This document shows, piece by piece, positions 1-10,726 of a DNA stretch of 64,000 bases (position 1 is its first letter; every line of letters begins with the position of its first letter). The stretch lies in the NCBI RefSeq assembly GCF_014595975.1, contig NZ_JABWGQ010000015.1, positions 97,084 through 161,083 of the forward strand, written 5' to 3'. A program made the position numbers and the translations under genes. Origin of the DNA: Sphingopyxis sp. LK2115. Lineage in GTDB: Bacteria > Pseudomonadota > Alphaproteobacteria > Sphingomonadales > Sphingomonadaceae. The notes under the pieces are model-generated. The model worked only from the letters and a program-made list of their open reading frames with translations, was not told the DNA's origin and did not search any database.

Positions 1-704
1 CGCACCACGGTCGCATCGGGCCGCGCGGCGCGCAGTCGCTCCAGATTGGCCGGTGTCACCAGCGTGTCGGCATCGCCGTGCAACAGGAAAACAGGCGCCT
101 TCACCCGCGCAAGCTTTGCGCCATTGTCGAAGCGATCGCGTATCAGCCAGCGCGGGACGAAGGGGATCGCCTCCACCACAACATCGGGCAGGCTGGACAA
201 GCCCGACACCAGCATCAGCGCCGCGACATCGTGCCGCAGCGCGATTTCGGTCGCCGGACCGGACCCGATCGAATTGCCGACGACGACGACATCGCGCTCC
301 GCCATCCCTTCTGCCGCCAGCCAGCGCATCGCCGCCGCGCCGTCGCGATAGAGACCTTCTTCGCTGGGCGAACCAGGGTTGCCGCCATAGCCGCGATATT
401 CGGCGAGCAGCAGCCCGTTTCCCTTCGCCGCGAAGCCGCGCGTCGCCTGAACCGCGCCAAGCAGATTGTCGCCATTCCCGTGAAAGAACAGGATGGTGCG
501 CTGGCCCGGCTGCGCCGCGCGGTAGAAGGCGATCAGCCGCAGCCCGTCGTCGGTCTGCGTGTGGACCAACCGGAACCCCGGTGGCGGCGCCTGCGGATAT
601 TGCGCGGGCGCCGGAAAGATCATCCGCCGTTGCTGGGTATAGAGCAGCGCCGCCGCCGCCACGACAAAAACGAGAATCAGAAGGCCCAGCCTGGCGAAGC
701 TCAC
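1..704 (-). CDS. alpha/beta hydrolase, BEM46/ABHD13-like (partial)
   Basis: The gene reads leftwards off the window edge, so the C-terminus is missing. The start is a GTG whose GTGA overlaps the stop of the dienelactone hydrolase gene upstream, implying translational coupling. The N-terminus is a single hydrophobic anchor (LGLLILVFVVAAAALLY). It is followed by an FFHGNGDN oxyanion-type motif, the block EYRGYGGNPGSPSEEG, the nucleophile elbow GNSIGSG (Ser between glycines) and HGDADTLVT, which supplies the acid of the triad. This order is typical of the membrane-anchored BEM46/YfhR subgroup of serine hydrolases. The substrate is not predictable. The catalytic His should lie just outside the window. 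Confidence 0.85.
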   Translation of the reverse strand, partial: MSFARLGLLILVFVVAAAALLYTQQRRMIFPAPAQYPQAPPPGFRLVHTQTDDGLRLIAFYRAAQPGQRTILFFHGNGDNLLGAVQATRGFAAKGNGLLLAEYRGYGGNPGSPSEEGLYRDGAAAMRWLAAEGMAERDVVVVGNSIGSGPATEIALRHDVAALMLVSGLSSLPDVVVEAIPFVPRWLIRDRFDNGAKLARVKAPVFLLHGDADTLVTPANLERLRAARPDATVV

Positions 705-1378
705 CCGCCGCACGCCCTGAACAGCATCAGCGTGCGCTCGCGCGCCAGATCCGCGCTCGGTTCGTGATAATCCTTGCGGCGGTCGCTGTTGAAGCCATGC
801 CCCGCATCGTAAACGAAAATCTGCGCCGTCGGGTGATCCTTTGCGATCAGCGCCTCGACGCCGTCCATCGGGATACCGCCATCATAGCGGCCGAAATGGG
901 CGATGGTCGCGCAGCGCGGCGCCGCGTCCCTGAACATCGTCGGCACGAGGCTGCCGTAATAGGAGGAAGCCGCCGCCAGATCGGGGCTGACCTGCGCCAT
1001 GCGCCACGCGACGGACCCGCCATAACAATAGCCGGTGATGAAGACTGGCCCCTTATCCTTGAGTGCGTCGATGCAGGTCTGCGCGTCCTTCAGGCTCTGT
1101 TCAAAGGGATGAAGCTCGCGCGCCAGCTCGACCGCGCGTTCGAACTGCGGCCCCGAATAGTCGCTCTCGAACCCCGGATGCTCGCGGTCGAAGAGCGCGG
1201 GGCTGAGCACTTCATAACCGTCGGCGGCATATTCGTCGCAAAGCTCGCGGATATGGTCGGTGACGCCGAAGATTTCCTGCACGAGCACCAGCCCGCCGCG
1301 ACGTTCGCCTTCGGCCTCGGCACGATAGACGGCGATTTCAGCGCCATCGTCCATCCTCATGCGGATCATCTCGCCCAT
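701..1378 (-). CDS. dienelactone hydrolase family protein
   Basis: This is a roughly 225-residue protein with the dienelactone hydrolase fold. It has the VLVQEIFGV strand/loop, the nucleophile motif GYCYGGS (Cys in the elbow), an Asp in HFGRYDGGI and the catalytic His in DAGHGF. The family hydrolyses dienelactone or related esters and thioesters in the cytoplasm; many chromosomal members have unknown substrates. I chose the ATG at 1378 because a GAGGGG ribosome site sits 7 bases ahead; an ATG at 1393 would add five residues. The stop overlaps the GTG of the next hydrolase by 4 bases, so the two hydrolases form an operon diverging from the atp operon. Confidence 0.88.
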   Translation of the reverse strand: MGEMIRMRMDDGAEIAVYRAEAEGERRGGLVLVQEIFGVTDHIRELCDEYAADGYEVLSPALFDREHPGFESDYSGPQFERAVELARELHPFEQSLKDAQTCIDALKDKGPVFITGYCYGGSVAWRMAQVSPDLAAASSYYGSLVPTMFRDAAPRCATIAHFGRYDGGIPMDGVEALIAKDHPTAQIFVYDAGHGFNSDRRKDYHEPSADLARERTLMLFRACGG

Positions 1379-1656
1379 GGCCTTGCCCCTCATCCGTTCG
1401 CCCCGAGCGTGTCAAAGGGCCGTTCTTCCGTCCCTTTTGCAGAAAGGACTGCCGTTCGACAAGCGCCGGGCCTGCTCCCGCGAAAGCGTGGGGCAGGCGG
1501 GTTGGGAAAGGCAGCGCTCGGACTTCCAACCCCCGCCTTGCATTGCGCCACAATCGTTGCTACGCGCGCCCCGACTTTGCAGCGGGGGGCATTTTCGGAT
1601 GCCGGTCAAATCCGCGCAGCCATCCCCCTTGGGATCGAAGAAAAGGACTTTCGCGC
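1379..1656. promoter_or_regulatory. divergent intergenic region ahead of atpH
   Basis: About 280 bases separate the dienelactone hydrolase start from atpH and must hold promoters for both directions. A GC-rich imperfect hairpin (GCCCC arm near 1574, GGGGGC arm near 1586) lies 70 bases before atpH. I cannot point to a convincing -35/-10 pair, and the in-frame upstream extension of atpH through here shows no family similarity. Confidence 0.4.
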
Positions 1657-2223
1657 GTGGAGAATTCCGGCGGCATTCAGGGCAACATCACGGCGGGCCT
1701 CGCGGGCCGTTATGCCAGCGCGCTGTTCGACCTGGCCCGCGAATCGAACGCCATCGACAGCGTCAAGAAGAGCCTGGCCGATCTGAAGGCGGGTCTGGCC
1801 GAATCGGCCGACCTGTCGGCACTGATCGCGAGTCCGGTCGTCGCGCGCGCCGACGCCGCCAAGGCAATCGAAGCCGTCGCCCGGGCGATGAAGCTCGATT
1901 CGCTGACCGCGAAGTTCCTGGGCGTGCTCGCCGAAAACCGCCGCCTTGCGGATCTGCCCGCGATGATCGCGGCGTATGACGCGATCGTCGCCGATTACCG
2001 CGGCCAAGTGACCGCCAAGGTCACCAGCGCACACCCGCTCACCGCCGAACAGCTTGAAACGCTGACCGCCAACCTCAAATCCCGTGTCGGGCGCGACGTC
2101 ACCGTCGCGGCGACCGTCGATCCCGCCATCCTCGGCGGCCTCGTCGTCCAGCTGGGCAGCCAGCTGATCGACGGCAGCATCCGTACCCGTCTCAATAGCT
2201 TCGCGACTGCGATGAAAGGCTGA
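1657..2223 (+). CDS. atpH: ATP synthase F1 subunit delta
   Basis: This is the delta (OSCP-like) subunit of F1, the peripheral-stalk link between F1 and the b subunits. The protein has 188 residues from the GTG start (MENSGGIQGNI), normal for the family. It carries the N-terminal helical domain (GRYASALFDLARE) and the C-terminal signature region around VDPAILGGLVVQLG and DGSIRTRL. The GTG is preferred to a TTG at 1543 because similarity begins here and an AAAGGA lies about 10 bases upstream. It is the first gene of atpHAGDC, with 3 bases to atpA. atpB/E/F are absent, as expected in alphaproteobacteria, where F0 genes form a separate operon. Confidence 0.95.
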   Translation: MENSGGIQGNITAGLAGRYASALFDLARESNAIDSVKKSLADLKAGLAESADLSALIASPVVARADAAKAIEAVARAMKLDSLTAKFLGVLAENRRLADLPAMIAAYDAIVADYRGQVTAKVTSAHPLTAEQLETLTANLKSRVGRDVTVAATVDPAILGGLVVQLGSQLIDGSIRTRLNSFATAMKG

Positions 2224-3756
<1,533 letters not shown>

Positions 3757-3813
3757 GCCAAGTTACCGTGAGCCCGGCCACCTGCGCCGGGCTGACGAAC
3801 AAGAGGGGCCGTA

Positions 3814-4689
3814 ATGGCATCGCTTAAGGAACTCAAAGGGCGGATCGTCTCGGTCAAATCGACCCAGAAGATCACCAAGGCCAAGAAGATGGTCGCCGCC
3901 GCCAAGCTGCGCAAGGCACAGGCCGCGGCCGAAGCCGCGCGTCCTTACGCCGAGCGGCTCGAAGGCGTCGTCGCCAGCCTCGCGTCAAAGGTCGGCGCGT
4001 CGGATTCGGCGCCGAAGCTGCTCGCGGGCACCGGCAAGAGCGACACGCACCTGCTCGTCGTGCTCAACAGCGACCGCGGCCTTGCCGGCGCGTTCAACTC
4101 GAACATCGTCAAAGCCGCGCGCGACAAGGCGCTCGAATTGCAATCGCAAGGCAAGAAGGTTCTCTTCTACCTCGTCGGCCGCAAGGGTCGCCCGGTGATC
4201 GCGCGCCTCTTCCCCGGCCAGATCATCGAACAGTATGAGACGACCGGAATCCGCGACATCGGCTTCGAGCAGGCGAGCGAGATTTCGGCGAAGCTGATGG
4301 AGCTTTACGAAGCCGGCGCCTTTGACGTCGCGCATCTCTTTTATTCCAAGTTCCGCTCGGCGCTGCTCCAGATCGCCACCGGCCAGCAGATGATCCCCGT
4401 TCCGCCACCGGCCGAAGCGCCGGTGTCGAGCGGCGCTGCCGTCGAATATGAACCGGGCGAAGAGGAAATCCTCGCCGACCTGTTGCCGCGCAACGTCACG
4501 ATCCAGATCTTCAAGGGCCTCCTTGAAAACGCGGCGTCCGAACAGGGCGCGTCGATGACCGCGATGGACAATGCGACGCGCAACGCCGGCGAGCTGATCA
4601 ACAAGCTGACCATCGTTTACAACCGCACGCGTCAGGCGGCGATCACCACCGAACTCATCGAAATCATCGCGGGCGCCGAAGCGCTCTAA
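3814..4689 (+). CDS. atpG: ATP synthase F1 subunit gamma
   Basis: This is the central rotor shaft of F1, 291 residues. The N-terminal coiled-coil helix begins [20 protein letters not shown], and the C-terminal helix carries the conserved [14 protein letters not shown] block. The middle Rossmann-like domain holds an alphaproteobacterial-type insertion rich in Pro and acidic residues (around [11 protein letters not shown] to [11 protein letters not shown]). It lies between atpA and atpD with a GAGGGG ribosome site, and is translated as part of atpHAGDC. Confidence 0.98.
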   Translation: MASLKELKGRIVSVKSTQKITKAKKMVAAAKLRKAQAAAEAARPYAERLEGVVASLASKVGASDSAPKLLAGTGKSDTHLLVVLNSDRGLAGAFNSNIVKAARDKALELQSQGKKVLFYLVGRKGRPVIARLFPGQIIEQYETTGIRDIGFEQASEISAKLMELYEAGAFDVAHLFYSKFRSALLQIATGQQMIPVPPPAEAPVSSGAAVEYEPGEEEILADLLPRNVTIQIFKGLLENAASEQGASMTAMDNATRNAGELINKLTIVYNRTRQAAITTELIEIIAGAEAL

Positions 4690-6246
<1,557 letters not shown>

Positions 6247-6254
6247 GTTGATTA

Positions 6255-6390
6255 CCCCCTCCCCTTCAGGGGAGGGGCACAGAGACTGGTCCGGCATGGC
6301 CGGGCCCTGGTCGAGCGGGGTGGGGGCTTCGGCCTTGCGCAAGGTCGAAAGCCCAACCCCAACCCTCCCCTTAAGGGGAGGGGCTTTAGG
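6255..6390. repeat. palindromic element between atpD and atpC
   Basis: Three nested inverted repeats fill the gap. First, CCCCTCCCCT/AGGGGAGGGG at 6256-6277. Second, an inner hairpin GGGCTTCGGCCTT with AAGGTCGAAAGCCC at 6324-6354. Third, a perfect 20-base palindrome of CCCTCCCCTT and AAGGGGAGGG at 6363-6382. It has no coding potential. It resembles a mobile REP-type intergenic element inserted inside the operon, leaving atpC its own AGGAATGAAG ribosome site. Related CCCTCCCC fragments occur near 8425, 16825 and 57860. Confidence 0.8.
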
Positions 6391-6399
6391 AATGAAGAC

Positions 6400-6657
6400 A
6401 TGGCTCTGAAGTTCGAACTCGTCACCCCCGCCCGCCTCGAGCGGTCCGCCGACGTCCATATGGTCACCGTTCCGGGGACCGAGGGCGATTTTTCGGTGCT
6501 CGAAGGTCATGCGCCCTTCATGGCGACGCTGCGCAATGGCCCGCTGACGATCTATGCGTCGCAGGGCGCCGCGCCCGAAGTGATCGAAGTCGAAGGCGGC
6601 TTCGCCGAGGTCAACGAAGCGGGCCTCACCGTTCTGGCCGAACATATCGCCGGCTGA
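6400..6657 (+). CDS. atpC: ATP synthase F1 subunit epsilon
   Basis: This is an 85-residue epsilon subunit containing only the N-terminal beta-sandwich domain ([19 protein letters not shown]; the [19 protein letters not shown] block). The C-terminal two-helix hairpin that gives ATP-hydrolysis inhibition in E. coli (about 138 residues) is absent. Short epsilon subunits are known in alphaproteobacteria, where the zeta protein can take the inhibitory role, so this is normal rather than truncation. It is the last gene of the atp operon, separated from atpD by the palindromic element and followed by a strong terminator. Confidence 0.97.
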   Translation: MALKFELVTPARLERSADVHMVTVPGTEGDFSVLEGHAPFMATLRNGPLTIYASQGAAPEVIEVEGGFAEVNEAGLTVLAEHIAG

Positions 6658-6693
6658 GTTCTCCCTCCCCCCCCCCGTCCACGGGTTGGGTCG

Positions 6694-6725
6694 AAAGCCC
6701 GCATCCACCCGGATGCGGGCTTTTT
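6694..6725 (+). terminator. rho-independent terminator of the atp operon
   Basis: A perfect 13-base stem (AAAGCCCGCATCC with GGATGCGGGCTTT), a 4-base ACCC loop and a T tract lie 36 bases after the atpC stop. It is a canonical intrinsic terminator. Confidence 0.92.
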
Positions 6726-6922
6726 ACTTATTGGGGGCATGTCGCGGGCGCACGCTGCGGAGTGGCGGTTAAGGACATGGTGGCTCTCTCCCGCACCGCG
6801 TCTCCCGGCCCGCGACATTAGGACAATGTCAAAGTTTCCGATTTATTCACCGTGGCATATGGGGGTTCCGTCAGCATTTCGGCGGGATTCCTTGTTGAGA
6901 GAATCGAAGCAGGATAAAGCGA

Positions 6923-8416
6923 ATGAGTGCATTCGGACGCCGACCCGGAGCCGCTGGCCGCCCCGCCTTTGGCGTGGCGAAGCCGATGCAGACGGGTGCC
7001 GCCCTACCCGGTGGAGCCCAGTTCCCCGCGATTGACACGCCCGCCGAAACCCCGTTGCCGATGCCGTCGCACCTGTCGCCCGAAGACGACGCGATGGAAC
7101 GACTCAACCAGCGCTCGACCGCCGAGATGGCCGAACCCGAAAAAGCACAGGGATTCGAGGTGAGCGTCCACAAGATCAAGGAACAGGTGCTGCCGCGCCT
7201 GCTCGAGCGTGTCGATCCCGAAGCCGCGGCGACGCTGTCGAAGGACGAGCTGACCGAAGAGTTTCGCCCGATCATCCTCGAAGTGCTCGCCGAGCTTCGC
7301 ATCACGCTCAATCGCCGCGAACAGTTCGCACTCGAAAAGGTGCTCGTCGACGAACTGCTCGGCTTTGGCCCGCTGGAGGAATTGCTCGCCGATCCCGACG
7401 TTTCCGACATCATGGTCAACGGTCCCTATCAAACCTATGTCGAGCGCAAGGGCCAGCTGATGCTCGCGCCGATCCAGTTCCGCGACGAACAGCATCTGTT
7501 CCAGATCGCCCAGCGCATCTGCAACCTCGTCGGCCGCCGCGTCGACCAGACGACGCCGCTCGCCGACGCGCGGCTCAAGGACGGCAGCCGCGTCAATGTG
7601 ATCGTGCCGCCGCTGAGCCTGCGCGGCACCGCGATCTCGATTCGCAAATTTTCGGCAAAGCCGATCACGCTTGACATGCTCTGCCAATGGGGCGCGATGA
7701 GCCAGAAGATGTGCACCGCGCTGAAAATCGCAGGCGCCAGCCGCTTCAACATCGTCATTTCGGGCGGCACGGGTTCGGGTAAGACCACCATGCTCAACGC
7801 CCTGTCCAAGATGATCGACCCCGGCGAGCGCGTGCTGACCATCGAGGACGCCGCCGAACTTCGCCTGCAACAGCCGCACTGGCTGCCGCTCGAAACGCGC
7901 CCCGCGAACCTTGAAGGCAATGGCGCGATCCACATGGGCGACCTTGTCAAGAACGCGCTGCGTATGCGCCCCGACCGCATCATCATGGGCGAGGTTCGCG
8001 GCGCCGAATGTTTCGACCTGCTCGCCGCGATGAATACCGGTCACGACGGGTCGATGTGCACGCTCCACAGCAACAGCCCGCGCGAATGCCTCGGCCGTAT
8101 GGAAAATATGGTGCTGATGGGCGACATCAAGATTCCGAAGGAAGCGATCTCGAAACAGATCGCCGATTCGGTCGACCTGATCGTCCAGATCAAGCGCCTG
8201 CGCGACGGTTCGCGCCGCGTCACCAACATCACCGAAGTGATCGGCATGGAAGGCGACGTCATCGTCACCCAGGAATTGTTCAAGTTCGAATATCTGGACG
8301 AAGACAAGGACGGCAAGATCGTCGGCGAATATCGCTCGATGGGCTTGCGTCCCTACACGCTGGAAAAAGCGCGGCAGTACGGGTTCGACCAGCCGTATCT
8401 GGAGGCGTGCCTGTAG
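6923..8416 (+). CDS. cpaF: CpaF/TadA-type type II/IV secretion ATPase
   Basis: This is a 497-residue secretion ATPase of the CpaF branch, the cytoplasmic hexameric motor of Tad/Flp pili. A Pro-rich linker of about 60 residues precedes the N-terminal domain. The Asp and His boxes are intact, with Walker A GGTGSGKTT near residue 281, ALRMRPDRIIMGEVRG and GHDGSMCTLHSNSP. An AGGAT ribosome site precedes the ATG. No other Tad genes (pilin, CpaB/C/E, TadB/C, TadE) lie beside it, so it is either detached from its cluster or serves another assembly; the motor function is secure, the machine is not. Confidence 0.93.
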   Translation: MSAFGRRPGAAGRPAFGVAKPMQTGAALPGGAQFPAIDTPAETPLPMPSHLSPEDDAMERLNQRSTAEMAEPEKAQGFEVSVHKIKEQVLPRLLERVDPEAAATLSKDELTEEFRPIILEVLAELRITLNRREQFALEKVLVDELLGFGPLEELLADPDVSDIMVNGPYQTYVERKGQLMLAPIQFRDEQHLFQIAQRICNLVGRRVDQTTPLADARLKDGSRVNVIVPPLSLRGTAISIRKFSAKPITLDMLCQWGAMSQKMCTALKIAGASRFNIVISGGTGSGKTTMLNALSKMIDPGERVLTIEDAAELRLQQPHWLPLETRPANLEGNGAIHMGDLVKNALRMRPDRIIMGEVRGAECFDLLAAMNTGHDGSMCTLHSNSPRECLGRMENMVLMGDIKIPKEAISKQIADSVDLIVQIKRLRDGSRRVTNITEVIGMEGDVIVTQELFKFEYLDEDKDGKIVGEYRSMGLRPYTLEKARQYGFDQPYLEACL

Positions 8417-8447
8417 TATAAGCCCCCGCCCCCCAGGGGAGAAGGAA

Positions 8448-8633
8448 TCACGGCTTCAGCGCCAGCGCCGCGGCCAAAAACGCAACCCCCGCCGACGTCA
8501 GCGCGATCCCGCGCCACGGCATGAATCCGACCTTGTCGACGTCGCGCCGGTTGTTGCGACGCCAATTCGCGACTTCGGCGATGCCGAACAACGCTCCCGC
8601 CGCAATCGCCACCGACAGCATCGACACTTGCAT
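8448..8633 (-). CDS. small two-helix membrane protein, unknown
   Basis: This is a 61-residue protein with two hydrophobic stretches, SMLSVAIAAGALFGIAEV at the N-terminus and GIALTSAGVAFLAAALAL at the C-terminus. A basic linker (NWRRNNRRDVDK) joins them, suggesting a hairpin in the inner membrane. I place the start at the ATG at 8633; a longer form from 8672 would add a non-hydrophobic leader overlapping the divergent promoter region. It diverges from the exported methyltransferase gene and converges with cpaF. I do not recognise the family. Confidence 0.55.
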   Translation of the reverse strand: MQVSMLSVAIAAGALFGIAEVANWRRNNRRDVDKVGFMPWRGIALTSAGVAFLAAALALKP

Positions 8634-8688
8634 TGACGCGCGCACCTTCGCAAACAGGGGACAGTCCCCCAAAAGAGAGGTTGCCCAT

Positions 8689-9519
8689 ATGCGTTCGCTG
8701 ATCCTCGTTGCAAGTAGTGCCCTCGCTCTCGCCGCCCCCGCGGCGGTCCTCGCCGACCATCATGGCGACGGCCACGCGGCACACCAGGCGCATCACGCAA
8801 TCGCCGCCGCGGTTGCCGCGCCGACGCGCACTCCCGCGAATGTCGAGCGCGACAAATATCGCCACCCCGCCGAAACGCTCGCCTTTTTCGGCGTGAAGCC
8901 CGGCGACACGGTGGTCGAACTGTGGCCCGGTGGCGGCTGGTACACCGAAATCCTTGCCCCGCTGGCCAAGGCCGGCGGCGGCGCGCTTTATGTCGCGGCG
9001 CCGTGGGAACGCGGGCTCAATCGCATCAAGGAAAAACAGGCCGCCGACGCTGCCACCTATGGCGCGCTGAAACTGGCCGAGTTTCCCGCCACCGGCGCCG
9101 GACCGAAGGTGCCCGACGGCAGCGCCGACGTCGTGCTGACCTTCCGCAACGTCCACAACTGGCGCTTTAGCGGCGCCGACAAGACCGCCGACGCCTTCAG
9201 GCAGATTTTCGCGATGCTGAAACCCGGCGGCACTTTGGGTGTCGTCGAGCATCGGCTGAACGAGGATGACGACGCCGCCAAGGAAGAAAAATCCGGCTAT
9301 ATGAAGGAAAGCTCGGTCATCGCCTTTGCCGAAGCCGCAGGCTTCAAGCTGGTCGGCAAGAGCGAGATCAACGCCAATCCCAAGGACACCAAGGATTATG
9401 AAAAGGGCGTCTGGACGTTGCCGCCGAACCTGCGCGAAGGCGAGGTCGACCGCGCCAAATATATCGCGATCGGCGAATCGGACCGGATGACGCTCAAATT
9501 CGTGAAGCCCGCAAGCTGA
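8689..9519 (+). CDS. exported class I SAM-methyltransferase-like protein
   Basis: This is a 276-residue protein with a clear signal peptide (RSLILVASSALALAAPAAVLA), a His-rich mature N-terminus (DHHGDGHAAHQAHH) and then a COG4798-like methyltransferase fold. The SAM loop is degenerate but recognisable (VVELWPGGGWYTEILAP), with ADVVLTFRNVHNW, MLKPGGTLGVVEHR and a C-terminal domain. The start at 8689 follows GAGAGG. SAM is not normally available in the periplasm, so the protein may bind another ligand or use the fold differently. Its 3' end abuts aat, whose probable CTG start overlaps the stop. Confidence 0.88.
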   Translation: MRSLILVASSALALAAPAAVLADHHGDGHAAHQAHHAIAAAVAAPTRTPANVERDKYRHPAETLAFFGVKPGDTVVELWPGGGWYTEILAPLAKAGGGALYVAAPWERGLNRIKEKQAADAATYGALKLAEFPATGAGPKVPDGSADVVLTFRNVHNWRFSGADKTADAFRQIFAMLKPGGTLGVVEHRLNEDDDAAKEEKSGYMKESSVIAFAEAAGFKLVGKSEINANPKDTKDYEKGVWTLPPNLREGEVDRAKYIAIGESDRMTLKFVKPAS

Positions 9520-10298
9520 AGCCGATCGAATCCATCGACCCTGCGCTGCTGCTGAGCGCCTATGCGCAGGGGATTTTCCCGATGGCCGACGGGGCGGACG
9601 ACCCGTCGGTCCATTGGGTCGAACCACGACTGCGCGCGATCCTGCCGCTCGACGGCTTTCACCTGTCGCGCAGCCTCAGGAAAGTCATCGTCGCCGACCG
9701 CTTCCGCGTCACGACCGACACGGCATTTGCCGACATGGTCGCGCTCTGCGCCGAGCCCGCCGACGACCGGCCGACGACGTGGATCAACCCCGTCATCCGG
9801 GCGAGTTACGATCGGCTGTTCCGGCTCGGCCACGCGCACAGCGTCGAATGCTGGCGGGACGGCGCGCTGGTCGGCGGGCTTTACGGCGTGACGCTGGGCC
9901 GGGCCTTTTTCGGCGAATCGATGGTCAGCCGCGCGCGCGATGCGTCGAAGGTCGCGCTCGCCCACCTGGTCGCGCGGCTGATCGCGGGCGGTTGGAAACT
10001 GCTCGACTGCCAGTTCCTGACCCCGCATCTCGCCAGCCTCGGCGCGATCGAGATCCGCCAGGCCGACTATCTGGCCCGGCTCTATTCGGTGTTGGCGGGG
10101 GGCGACGGCTCGGCGGCAGTCGGCGCTGAAACAGGCGCCGGAACCGACGTCGCAGGGGTTTCAGTCCCCTCGCCGCCGTTCGTCGCGGGCGACTGGGGTG
10201 CGCTCGACGCCTTGGGCGCCGCCGCCGCGGGTGCGGAGCGCTGGACCGGCTCGCCGCCTGGATATGTCATCGCGCAGCTTTTGACGAAAACATCGTAA
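9516..10298 (+). CDS. aat: leucyl/phenylalanyl-tRNA--protein transferase
   Basis: This N-end-rule enzyme adds Leu or Phe from aminoacyl-tRNA to proteins with N-terminal Lys or Arg, marking them for ClpAP. The signature blocks are HSVECWRDGALVGGLYGV, FFGESMVSRARDASKVAL and DCQFLTPHLASLGA. The first ATG (9582) would cut through the conserved YAQGIFPM block, so translation must begin earlier. The best in-frame candidate is CTG at 9516 (MKPIESIDPALLL), overlapping the preceding TGA as CTGA. The C-terminal tail, ending PGYVIAQLLTKTS, matches what I know of sphingomonad Aat proteins. This means the gene runs 217 bases antisense into the DUF2155 gene. Confidence 0.9.
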   Translation: MKPIESIDPALLLSAYAQGIFPMADGADDPSVHWVEPRLRAILPLDGFHLSRSLRKVIVADRFRVTTDTAFADMVALCAEPADDRPTTWINPVIRASYDRLFRLGHAHSVECWRDGALVGGLYGVTLGRAFFGESMVSRARDASKVALAHLVARLIAGGWKLLDCQFLTPHLASLGAIEIRQADYLARLYSVLAGGDGSAAVGAETGAGTDVAGVSVPSPPFVAGDWGALDALGAAAAGAERWTGSPPGYVIAQLLTKTS

Positions 10299-10726
10299 AT
10301 CGGATGTTCGATCACGTTGCGGTCGGGTCGCTCGCGGAAAAGCCAGCCCGAAAAGACGCGGCGCCACTTGTCGTCGCGCTGGTCCTGCACGGAAAGCTGG
10401 ACGAAGGCGCCGGTTTCGGGGGGGTCTTCCCATGGCGCCGTTTGTTCGCACGCGCGCAGCCGCACGATCGCGCGGCCGACGCGCAGCGATTCGCCGGGCT
10501 TCATCTCGAGTTCGCGCACCAGTCCGTTGCGCTTGTTGAGCAGGCCCAGCACCGCGATACGCTCGGCCATCGGGGTTGTCCCTTCGATGCCGTCGATTTC
10601 GGCCGGAGCGCGCTCTGACTTCAGCGCCGTTGGAACGGTCTTGCTGCCGTTCGAAGGGGACCGGTCACATCCGGCCAGCGCCAGCGCCGTCACGGCGGCA
10701 AGGACGATCCAGACGCAGCGCGCCAT
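10082..10726 (-). CDS. DUF2155 lipoprotein
   Basis: This is a 214-residue protein with a lipoprotein signal (ARCVWIVLAAVTALALAGC, lipobox ALAGC). The compact DUF2155 domain follows, roughly residues 55-155 (AERIAVLGLLNKRNGLVRE; GAFVQLSV; WLFRERPDRNVIEHPIYDVFVKSC). The last 55 residues are Ala/Pro/Ser/Thr-rich. The function of DUF2155 is unknown; it is an alphaproteobacterial envelope protein. The start overlaps the stop of the NDUFA12-like gene by one base (TAATG), so they are co-translated. Its 3' end is antisense to aat for 217 bases, from about residue 143 onwards. Confidence 0.87.
   Translation of the reverse strand: MARCVWIVLAAVTALALAGCDRSPSNGSKTVPTALKSERAPAEIDGIEGTTPMAERIAVLGLLNKRNGLVRELEMKPGESLRVGRAIVRLRACEQTAPWEDPPETGAFVQLSVQDQRDDKWRRVFSGWLFRERPDRNVIEHPIYDVFVKSCAMTYPGGEPVQRSAPAAAAPKASSAPQSPATNGGEGTETPATSVPAPVSAPTAAEPSPPANTE

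Noticed and set aside
1543..1656. TTG at 1543 as atpH start
   Set aside because: The extra 38 residues are Arg/Pro-rich and unlike AtpH, whose similarity begins at the GTG at 1657.
53..1786. 577-residue ORF on the plus strand covering the left edge
   Set aside because: It is antisense to two hydrolase genes with clear motifs and runs across the start of atpH; its translation is Arg/Pro/Ala-rich without any family pattern.
9582..9584. ATG at 9582 as the start of aat
   Set aside because: It begins inside the conserved GIFPM block, removing the N-terminal part shared by the family.
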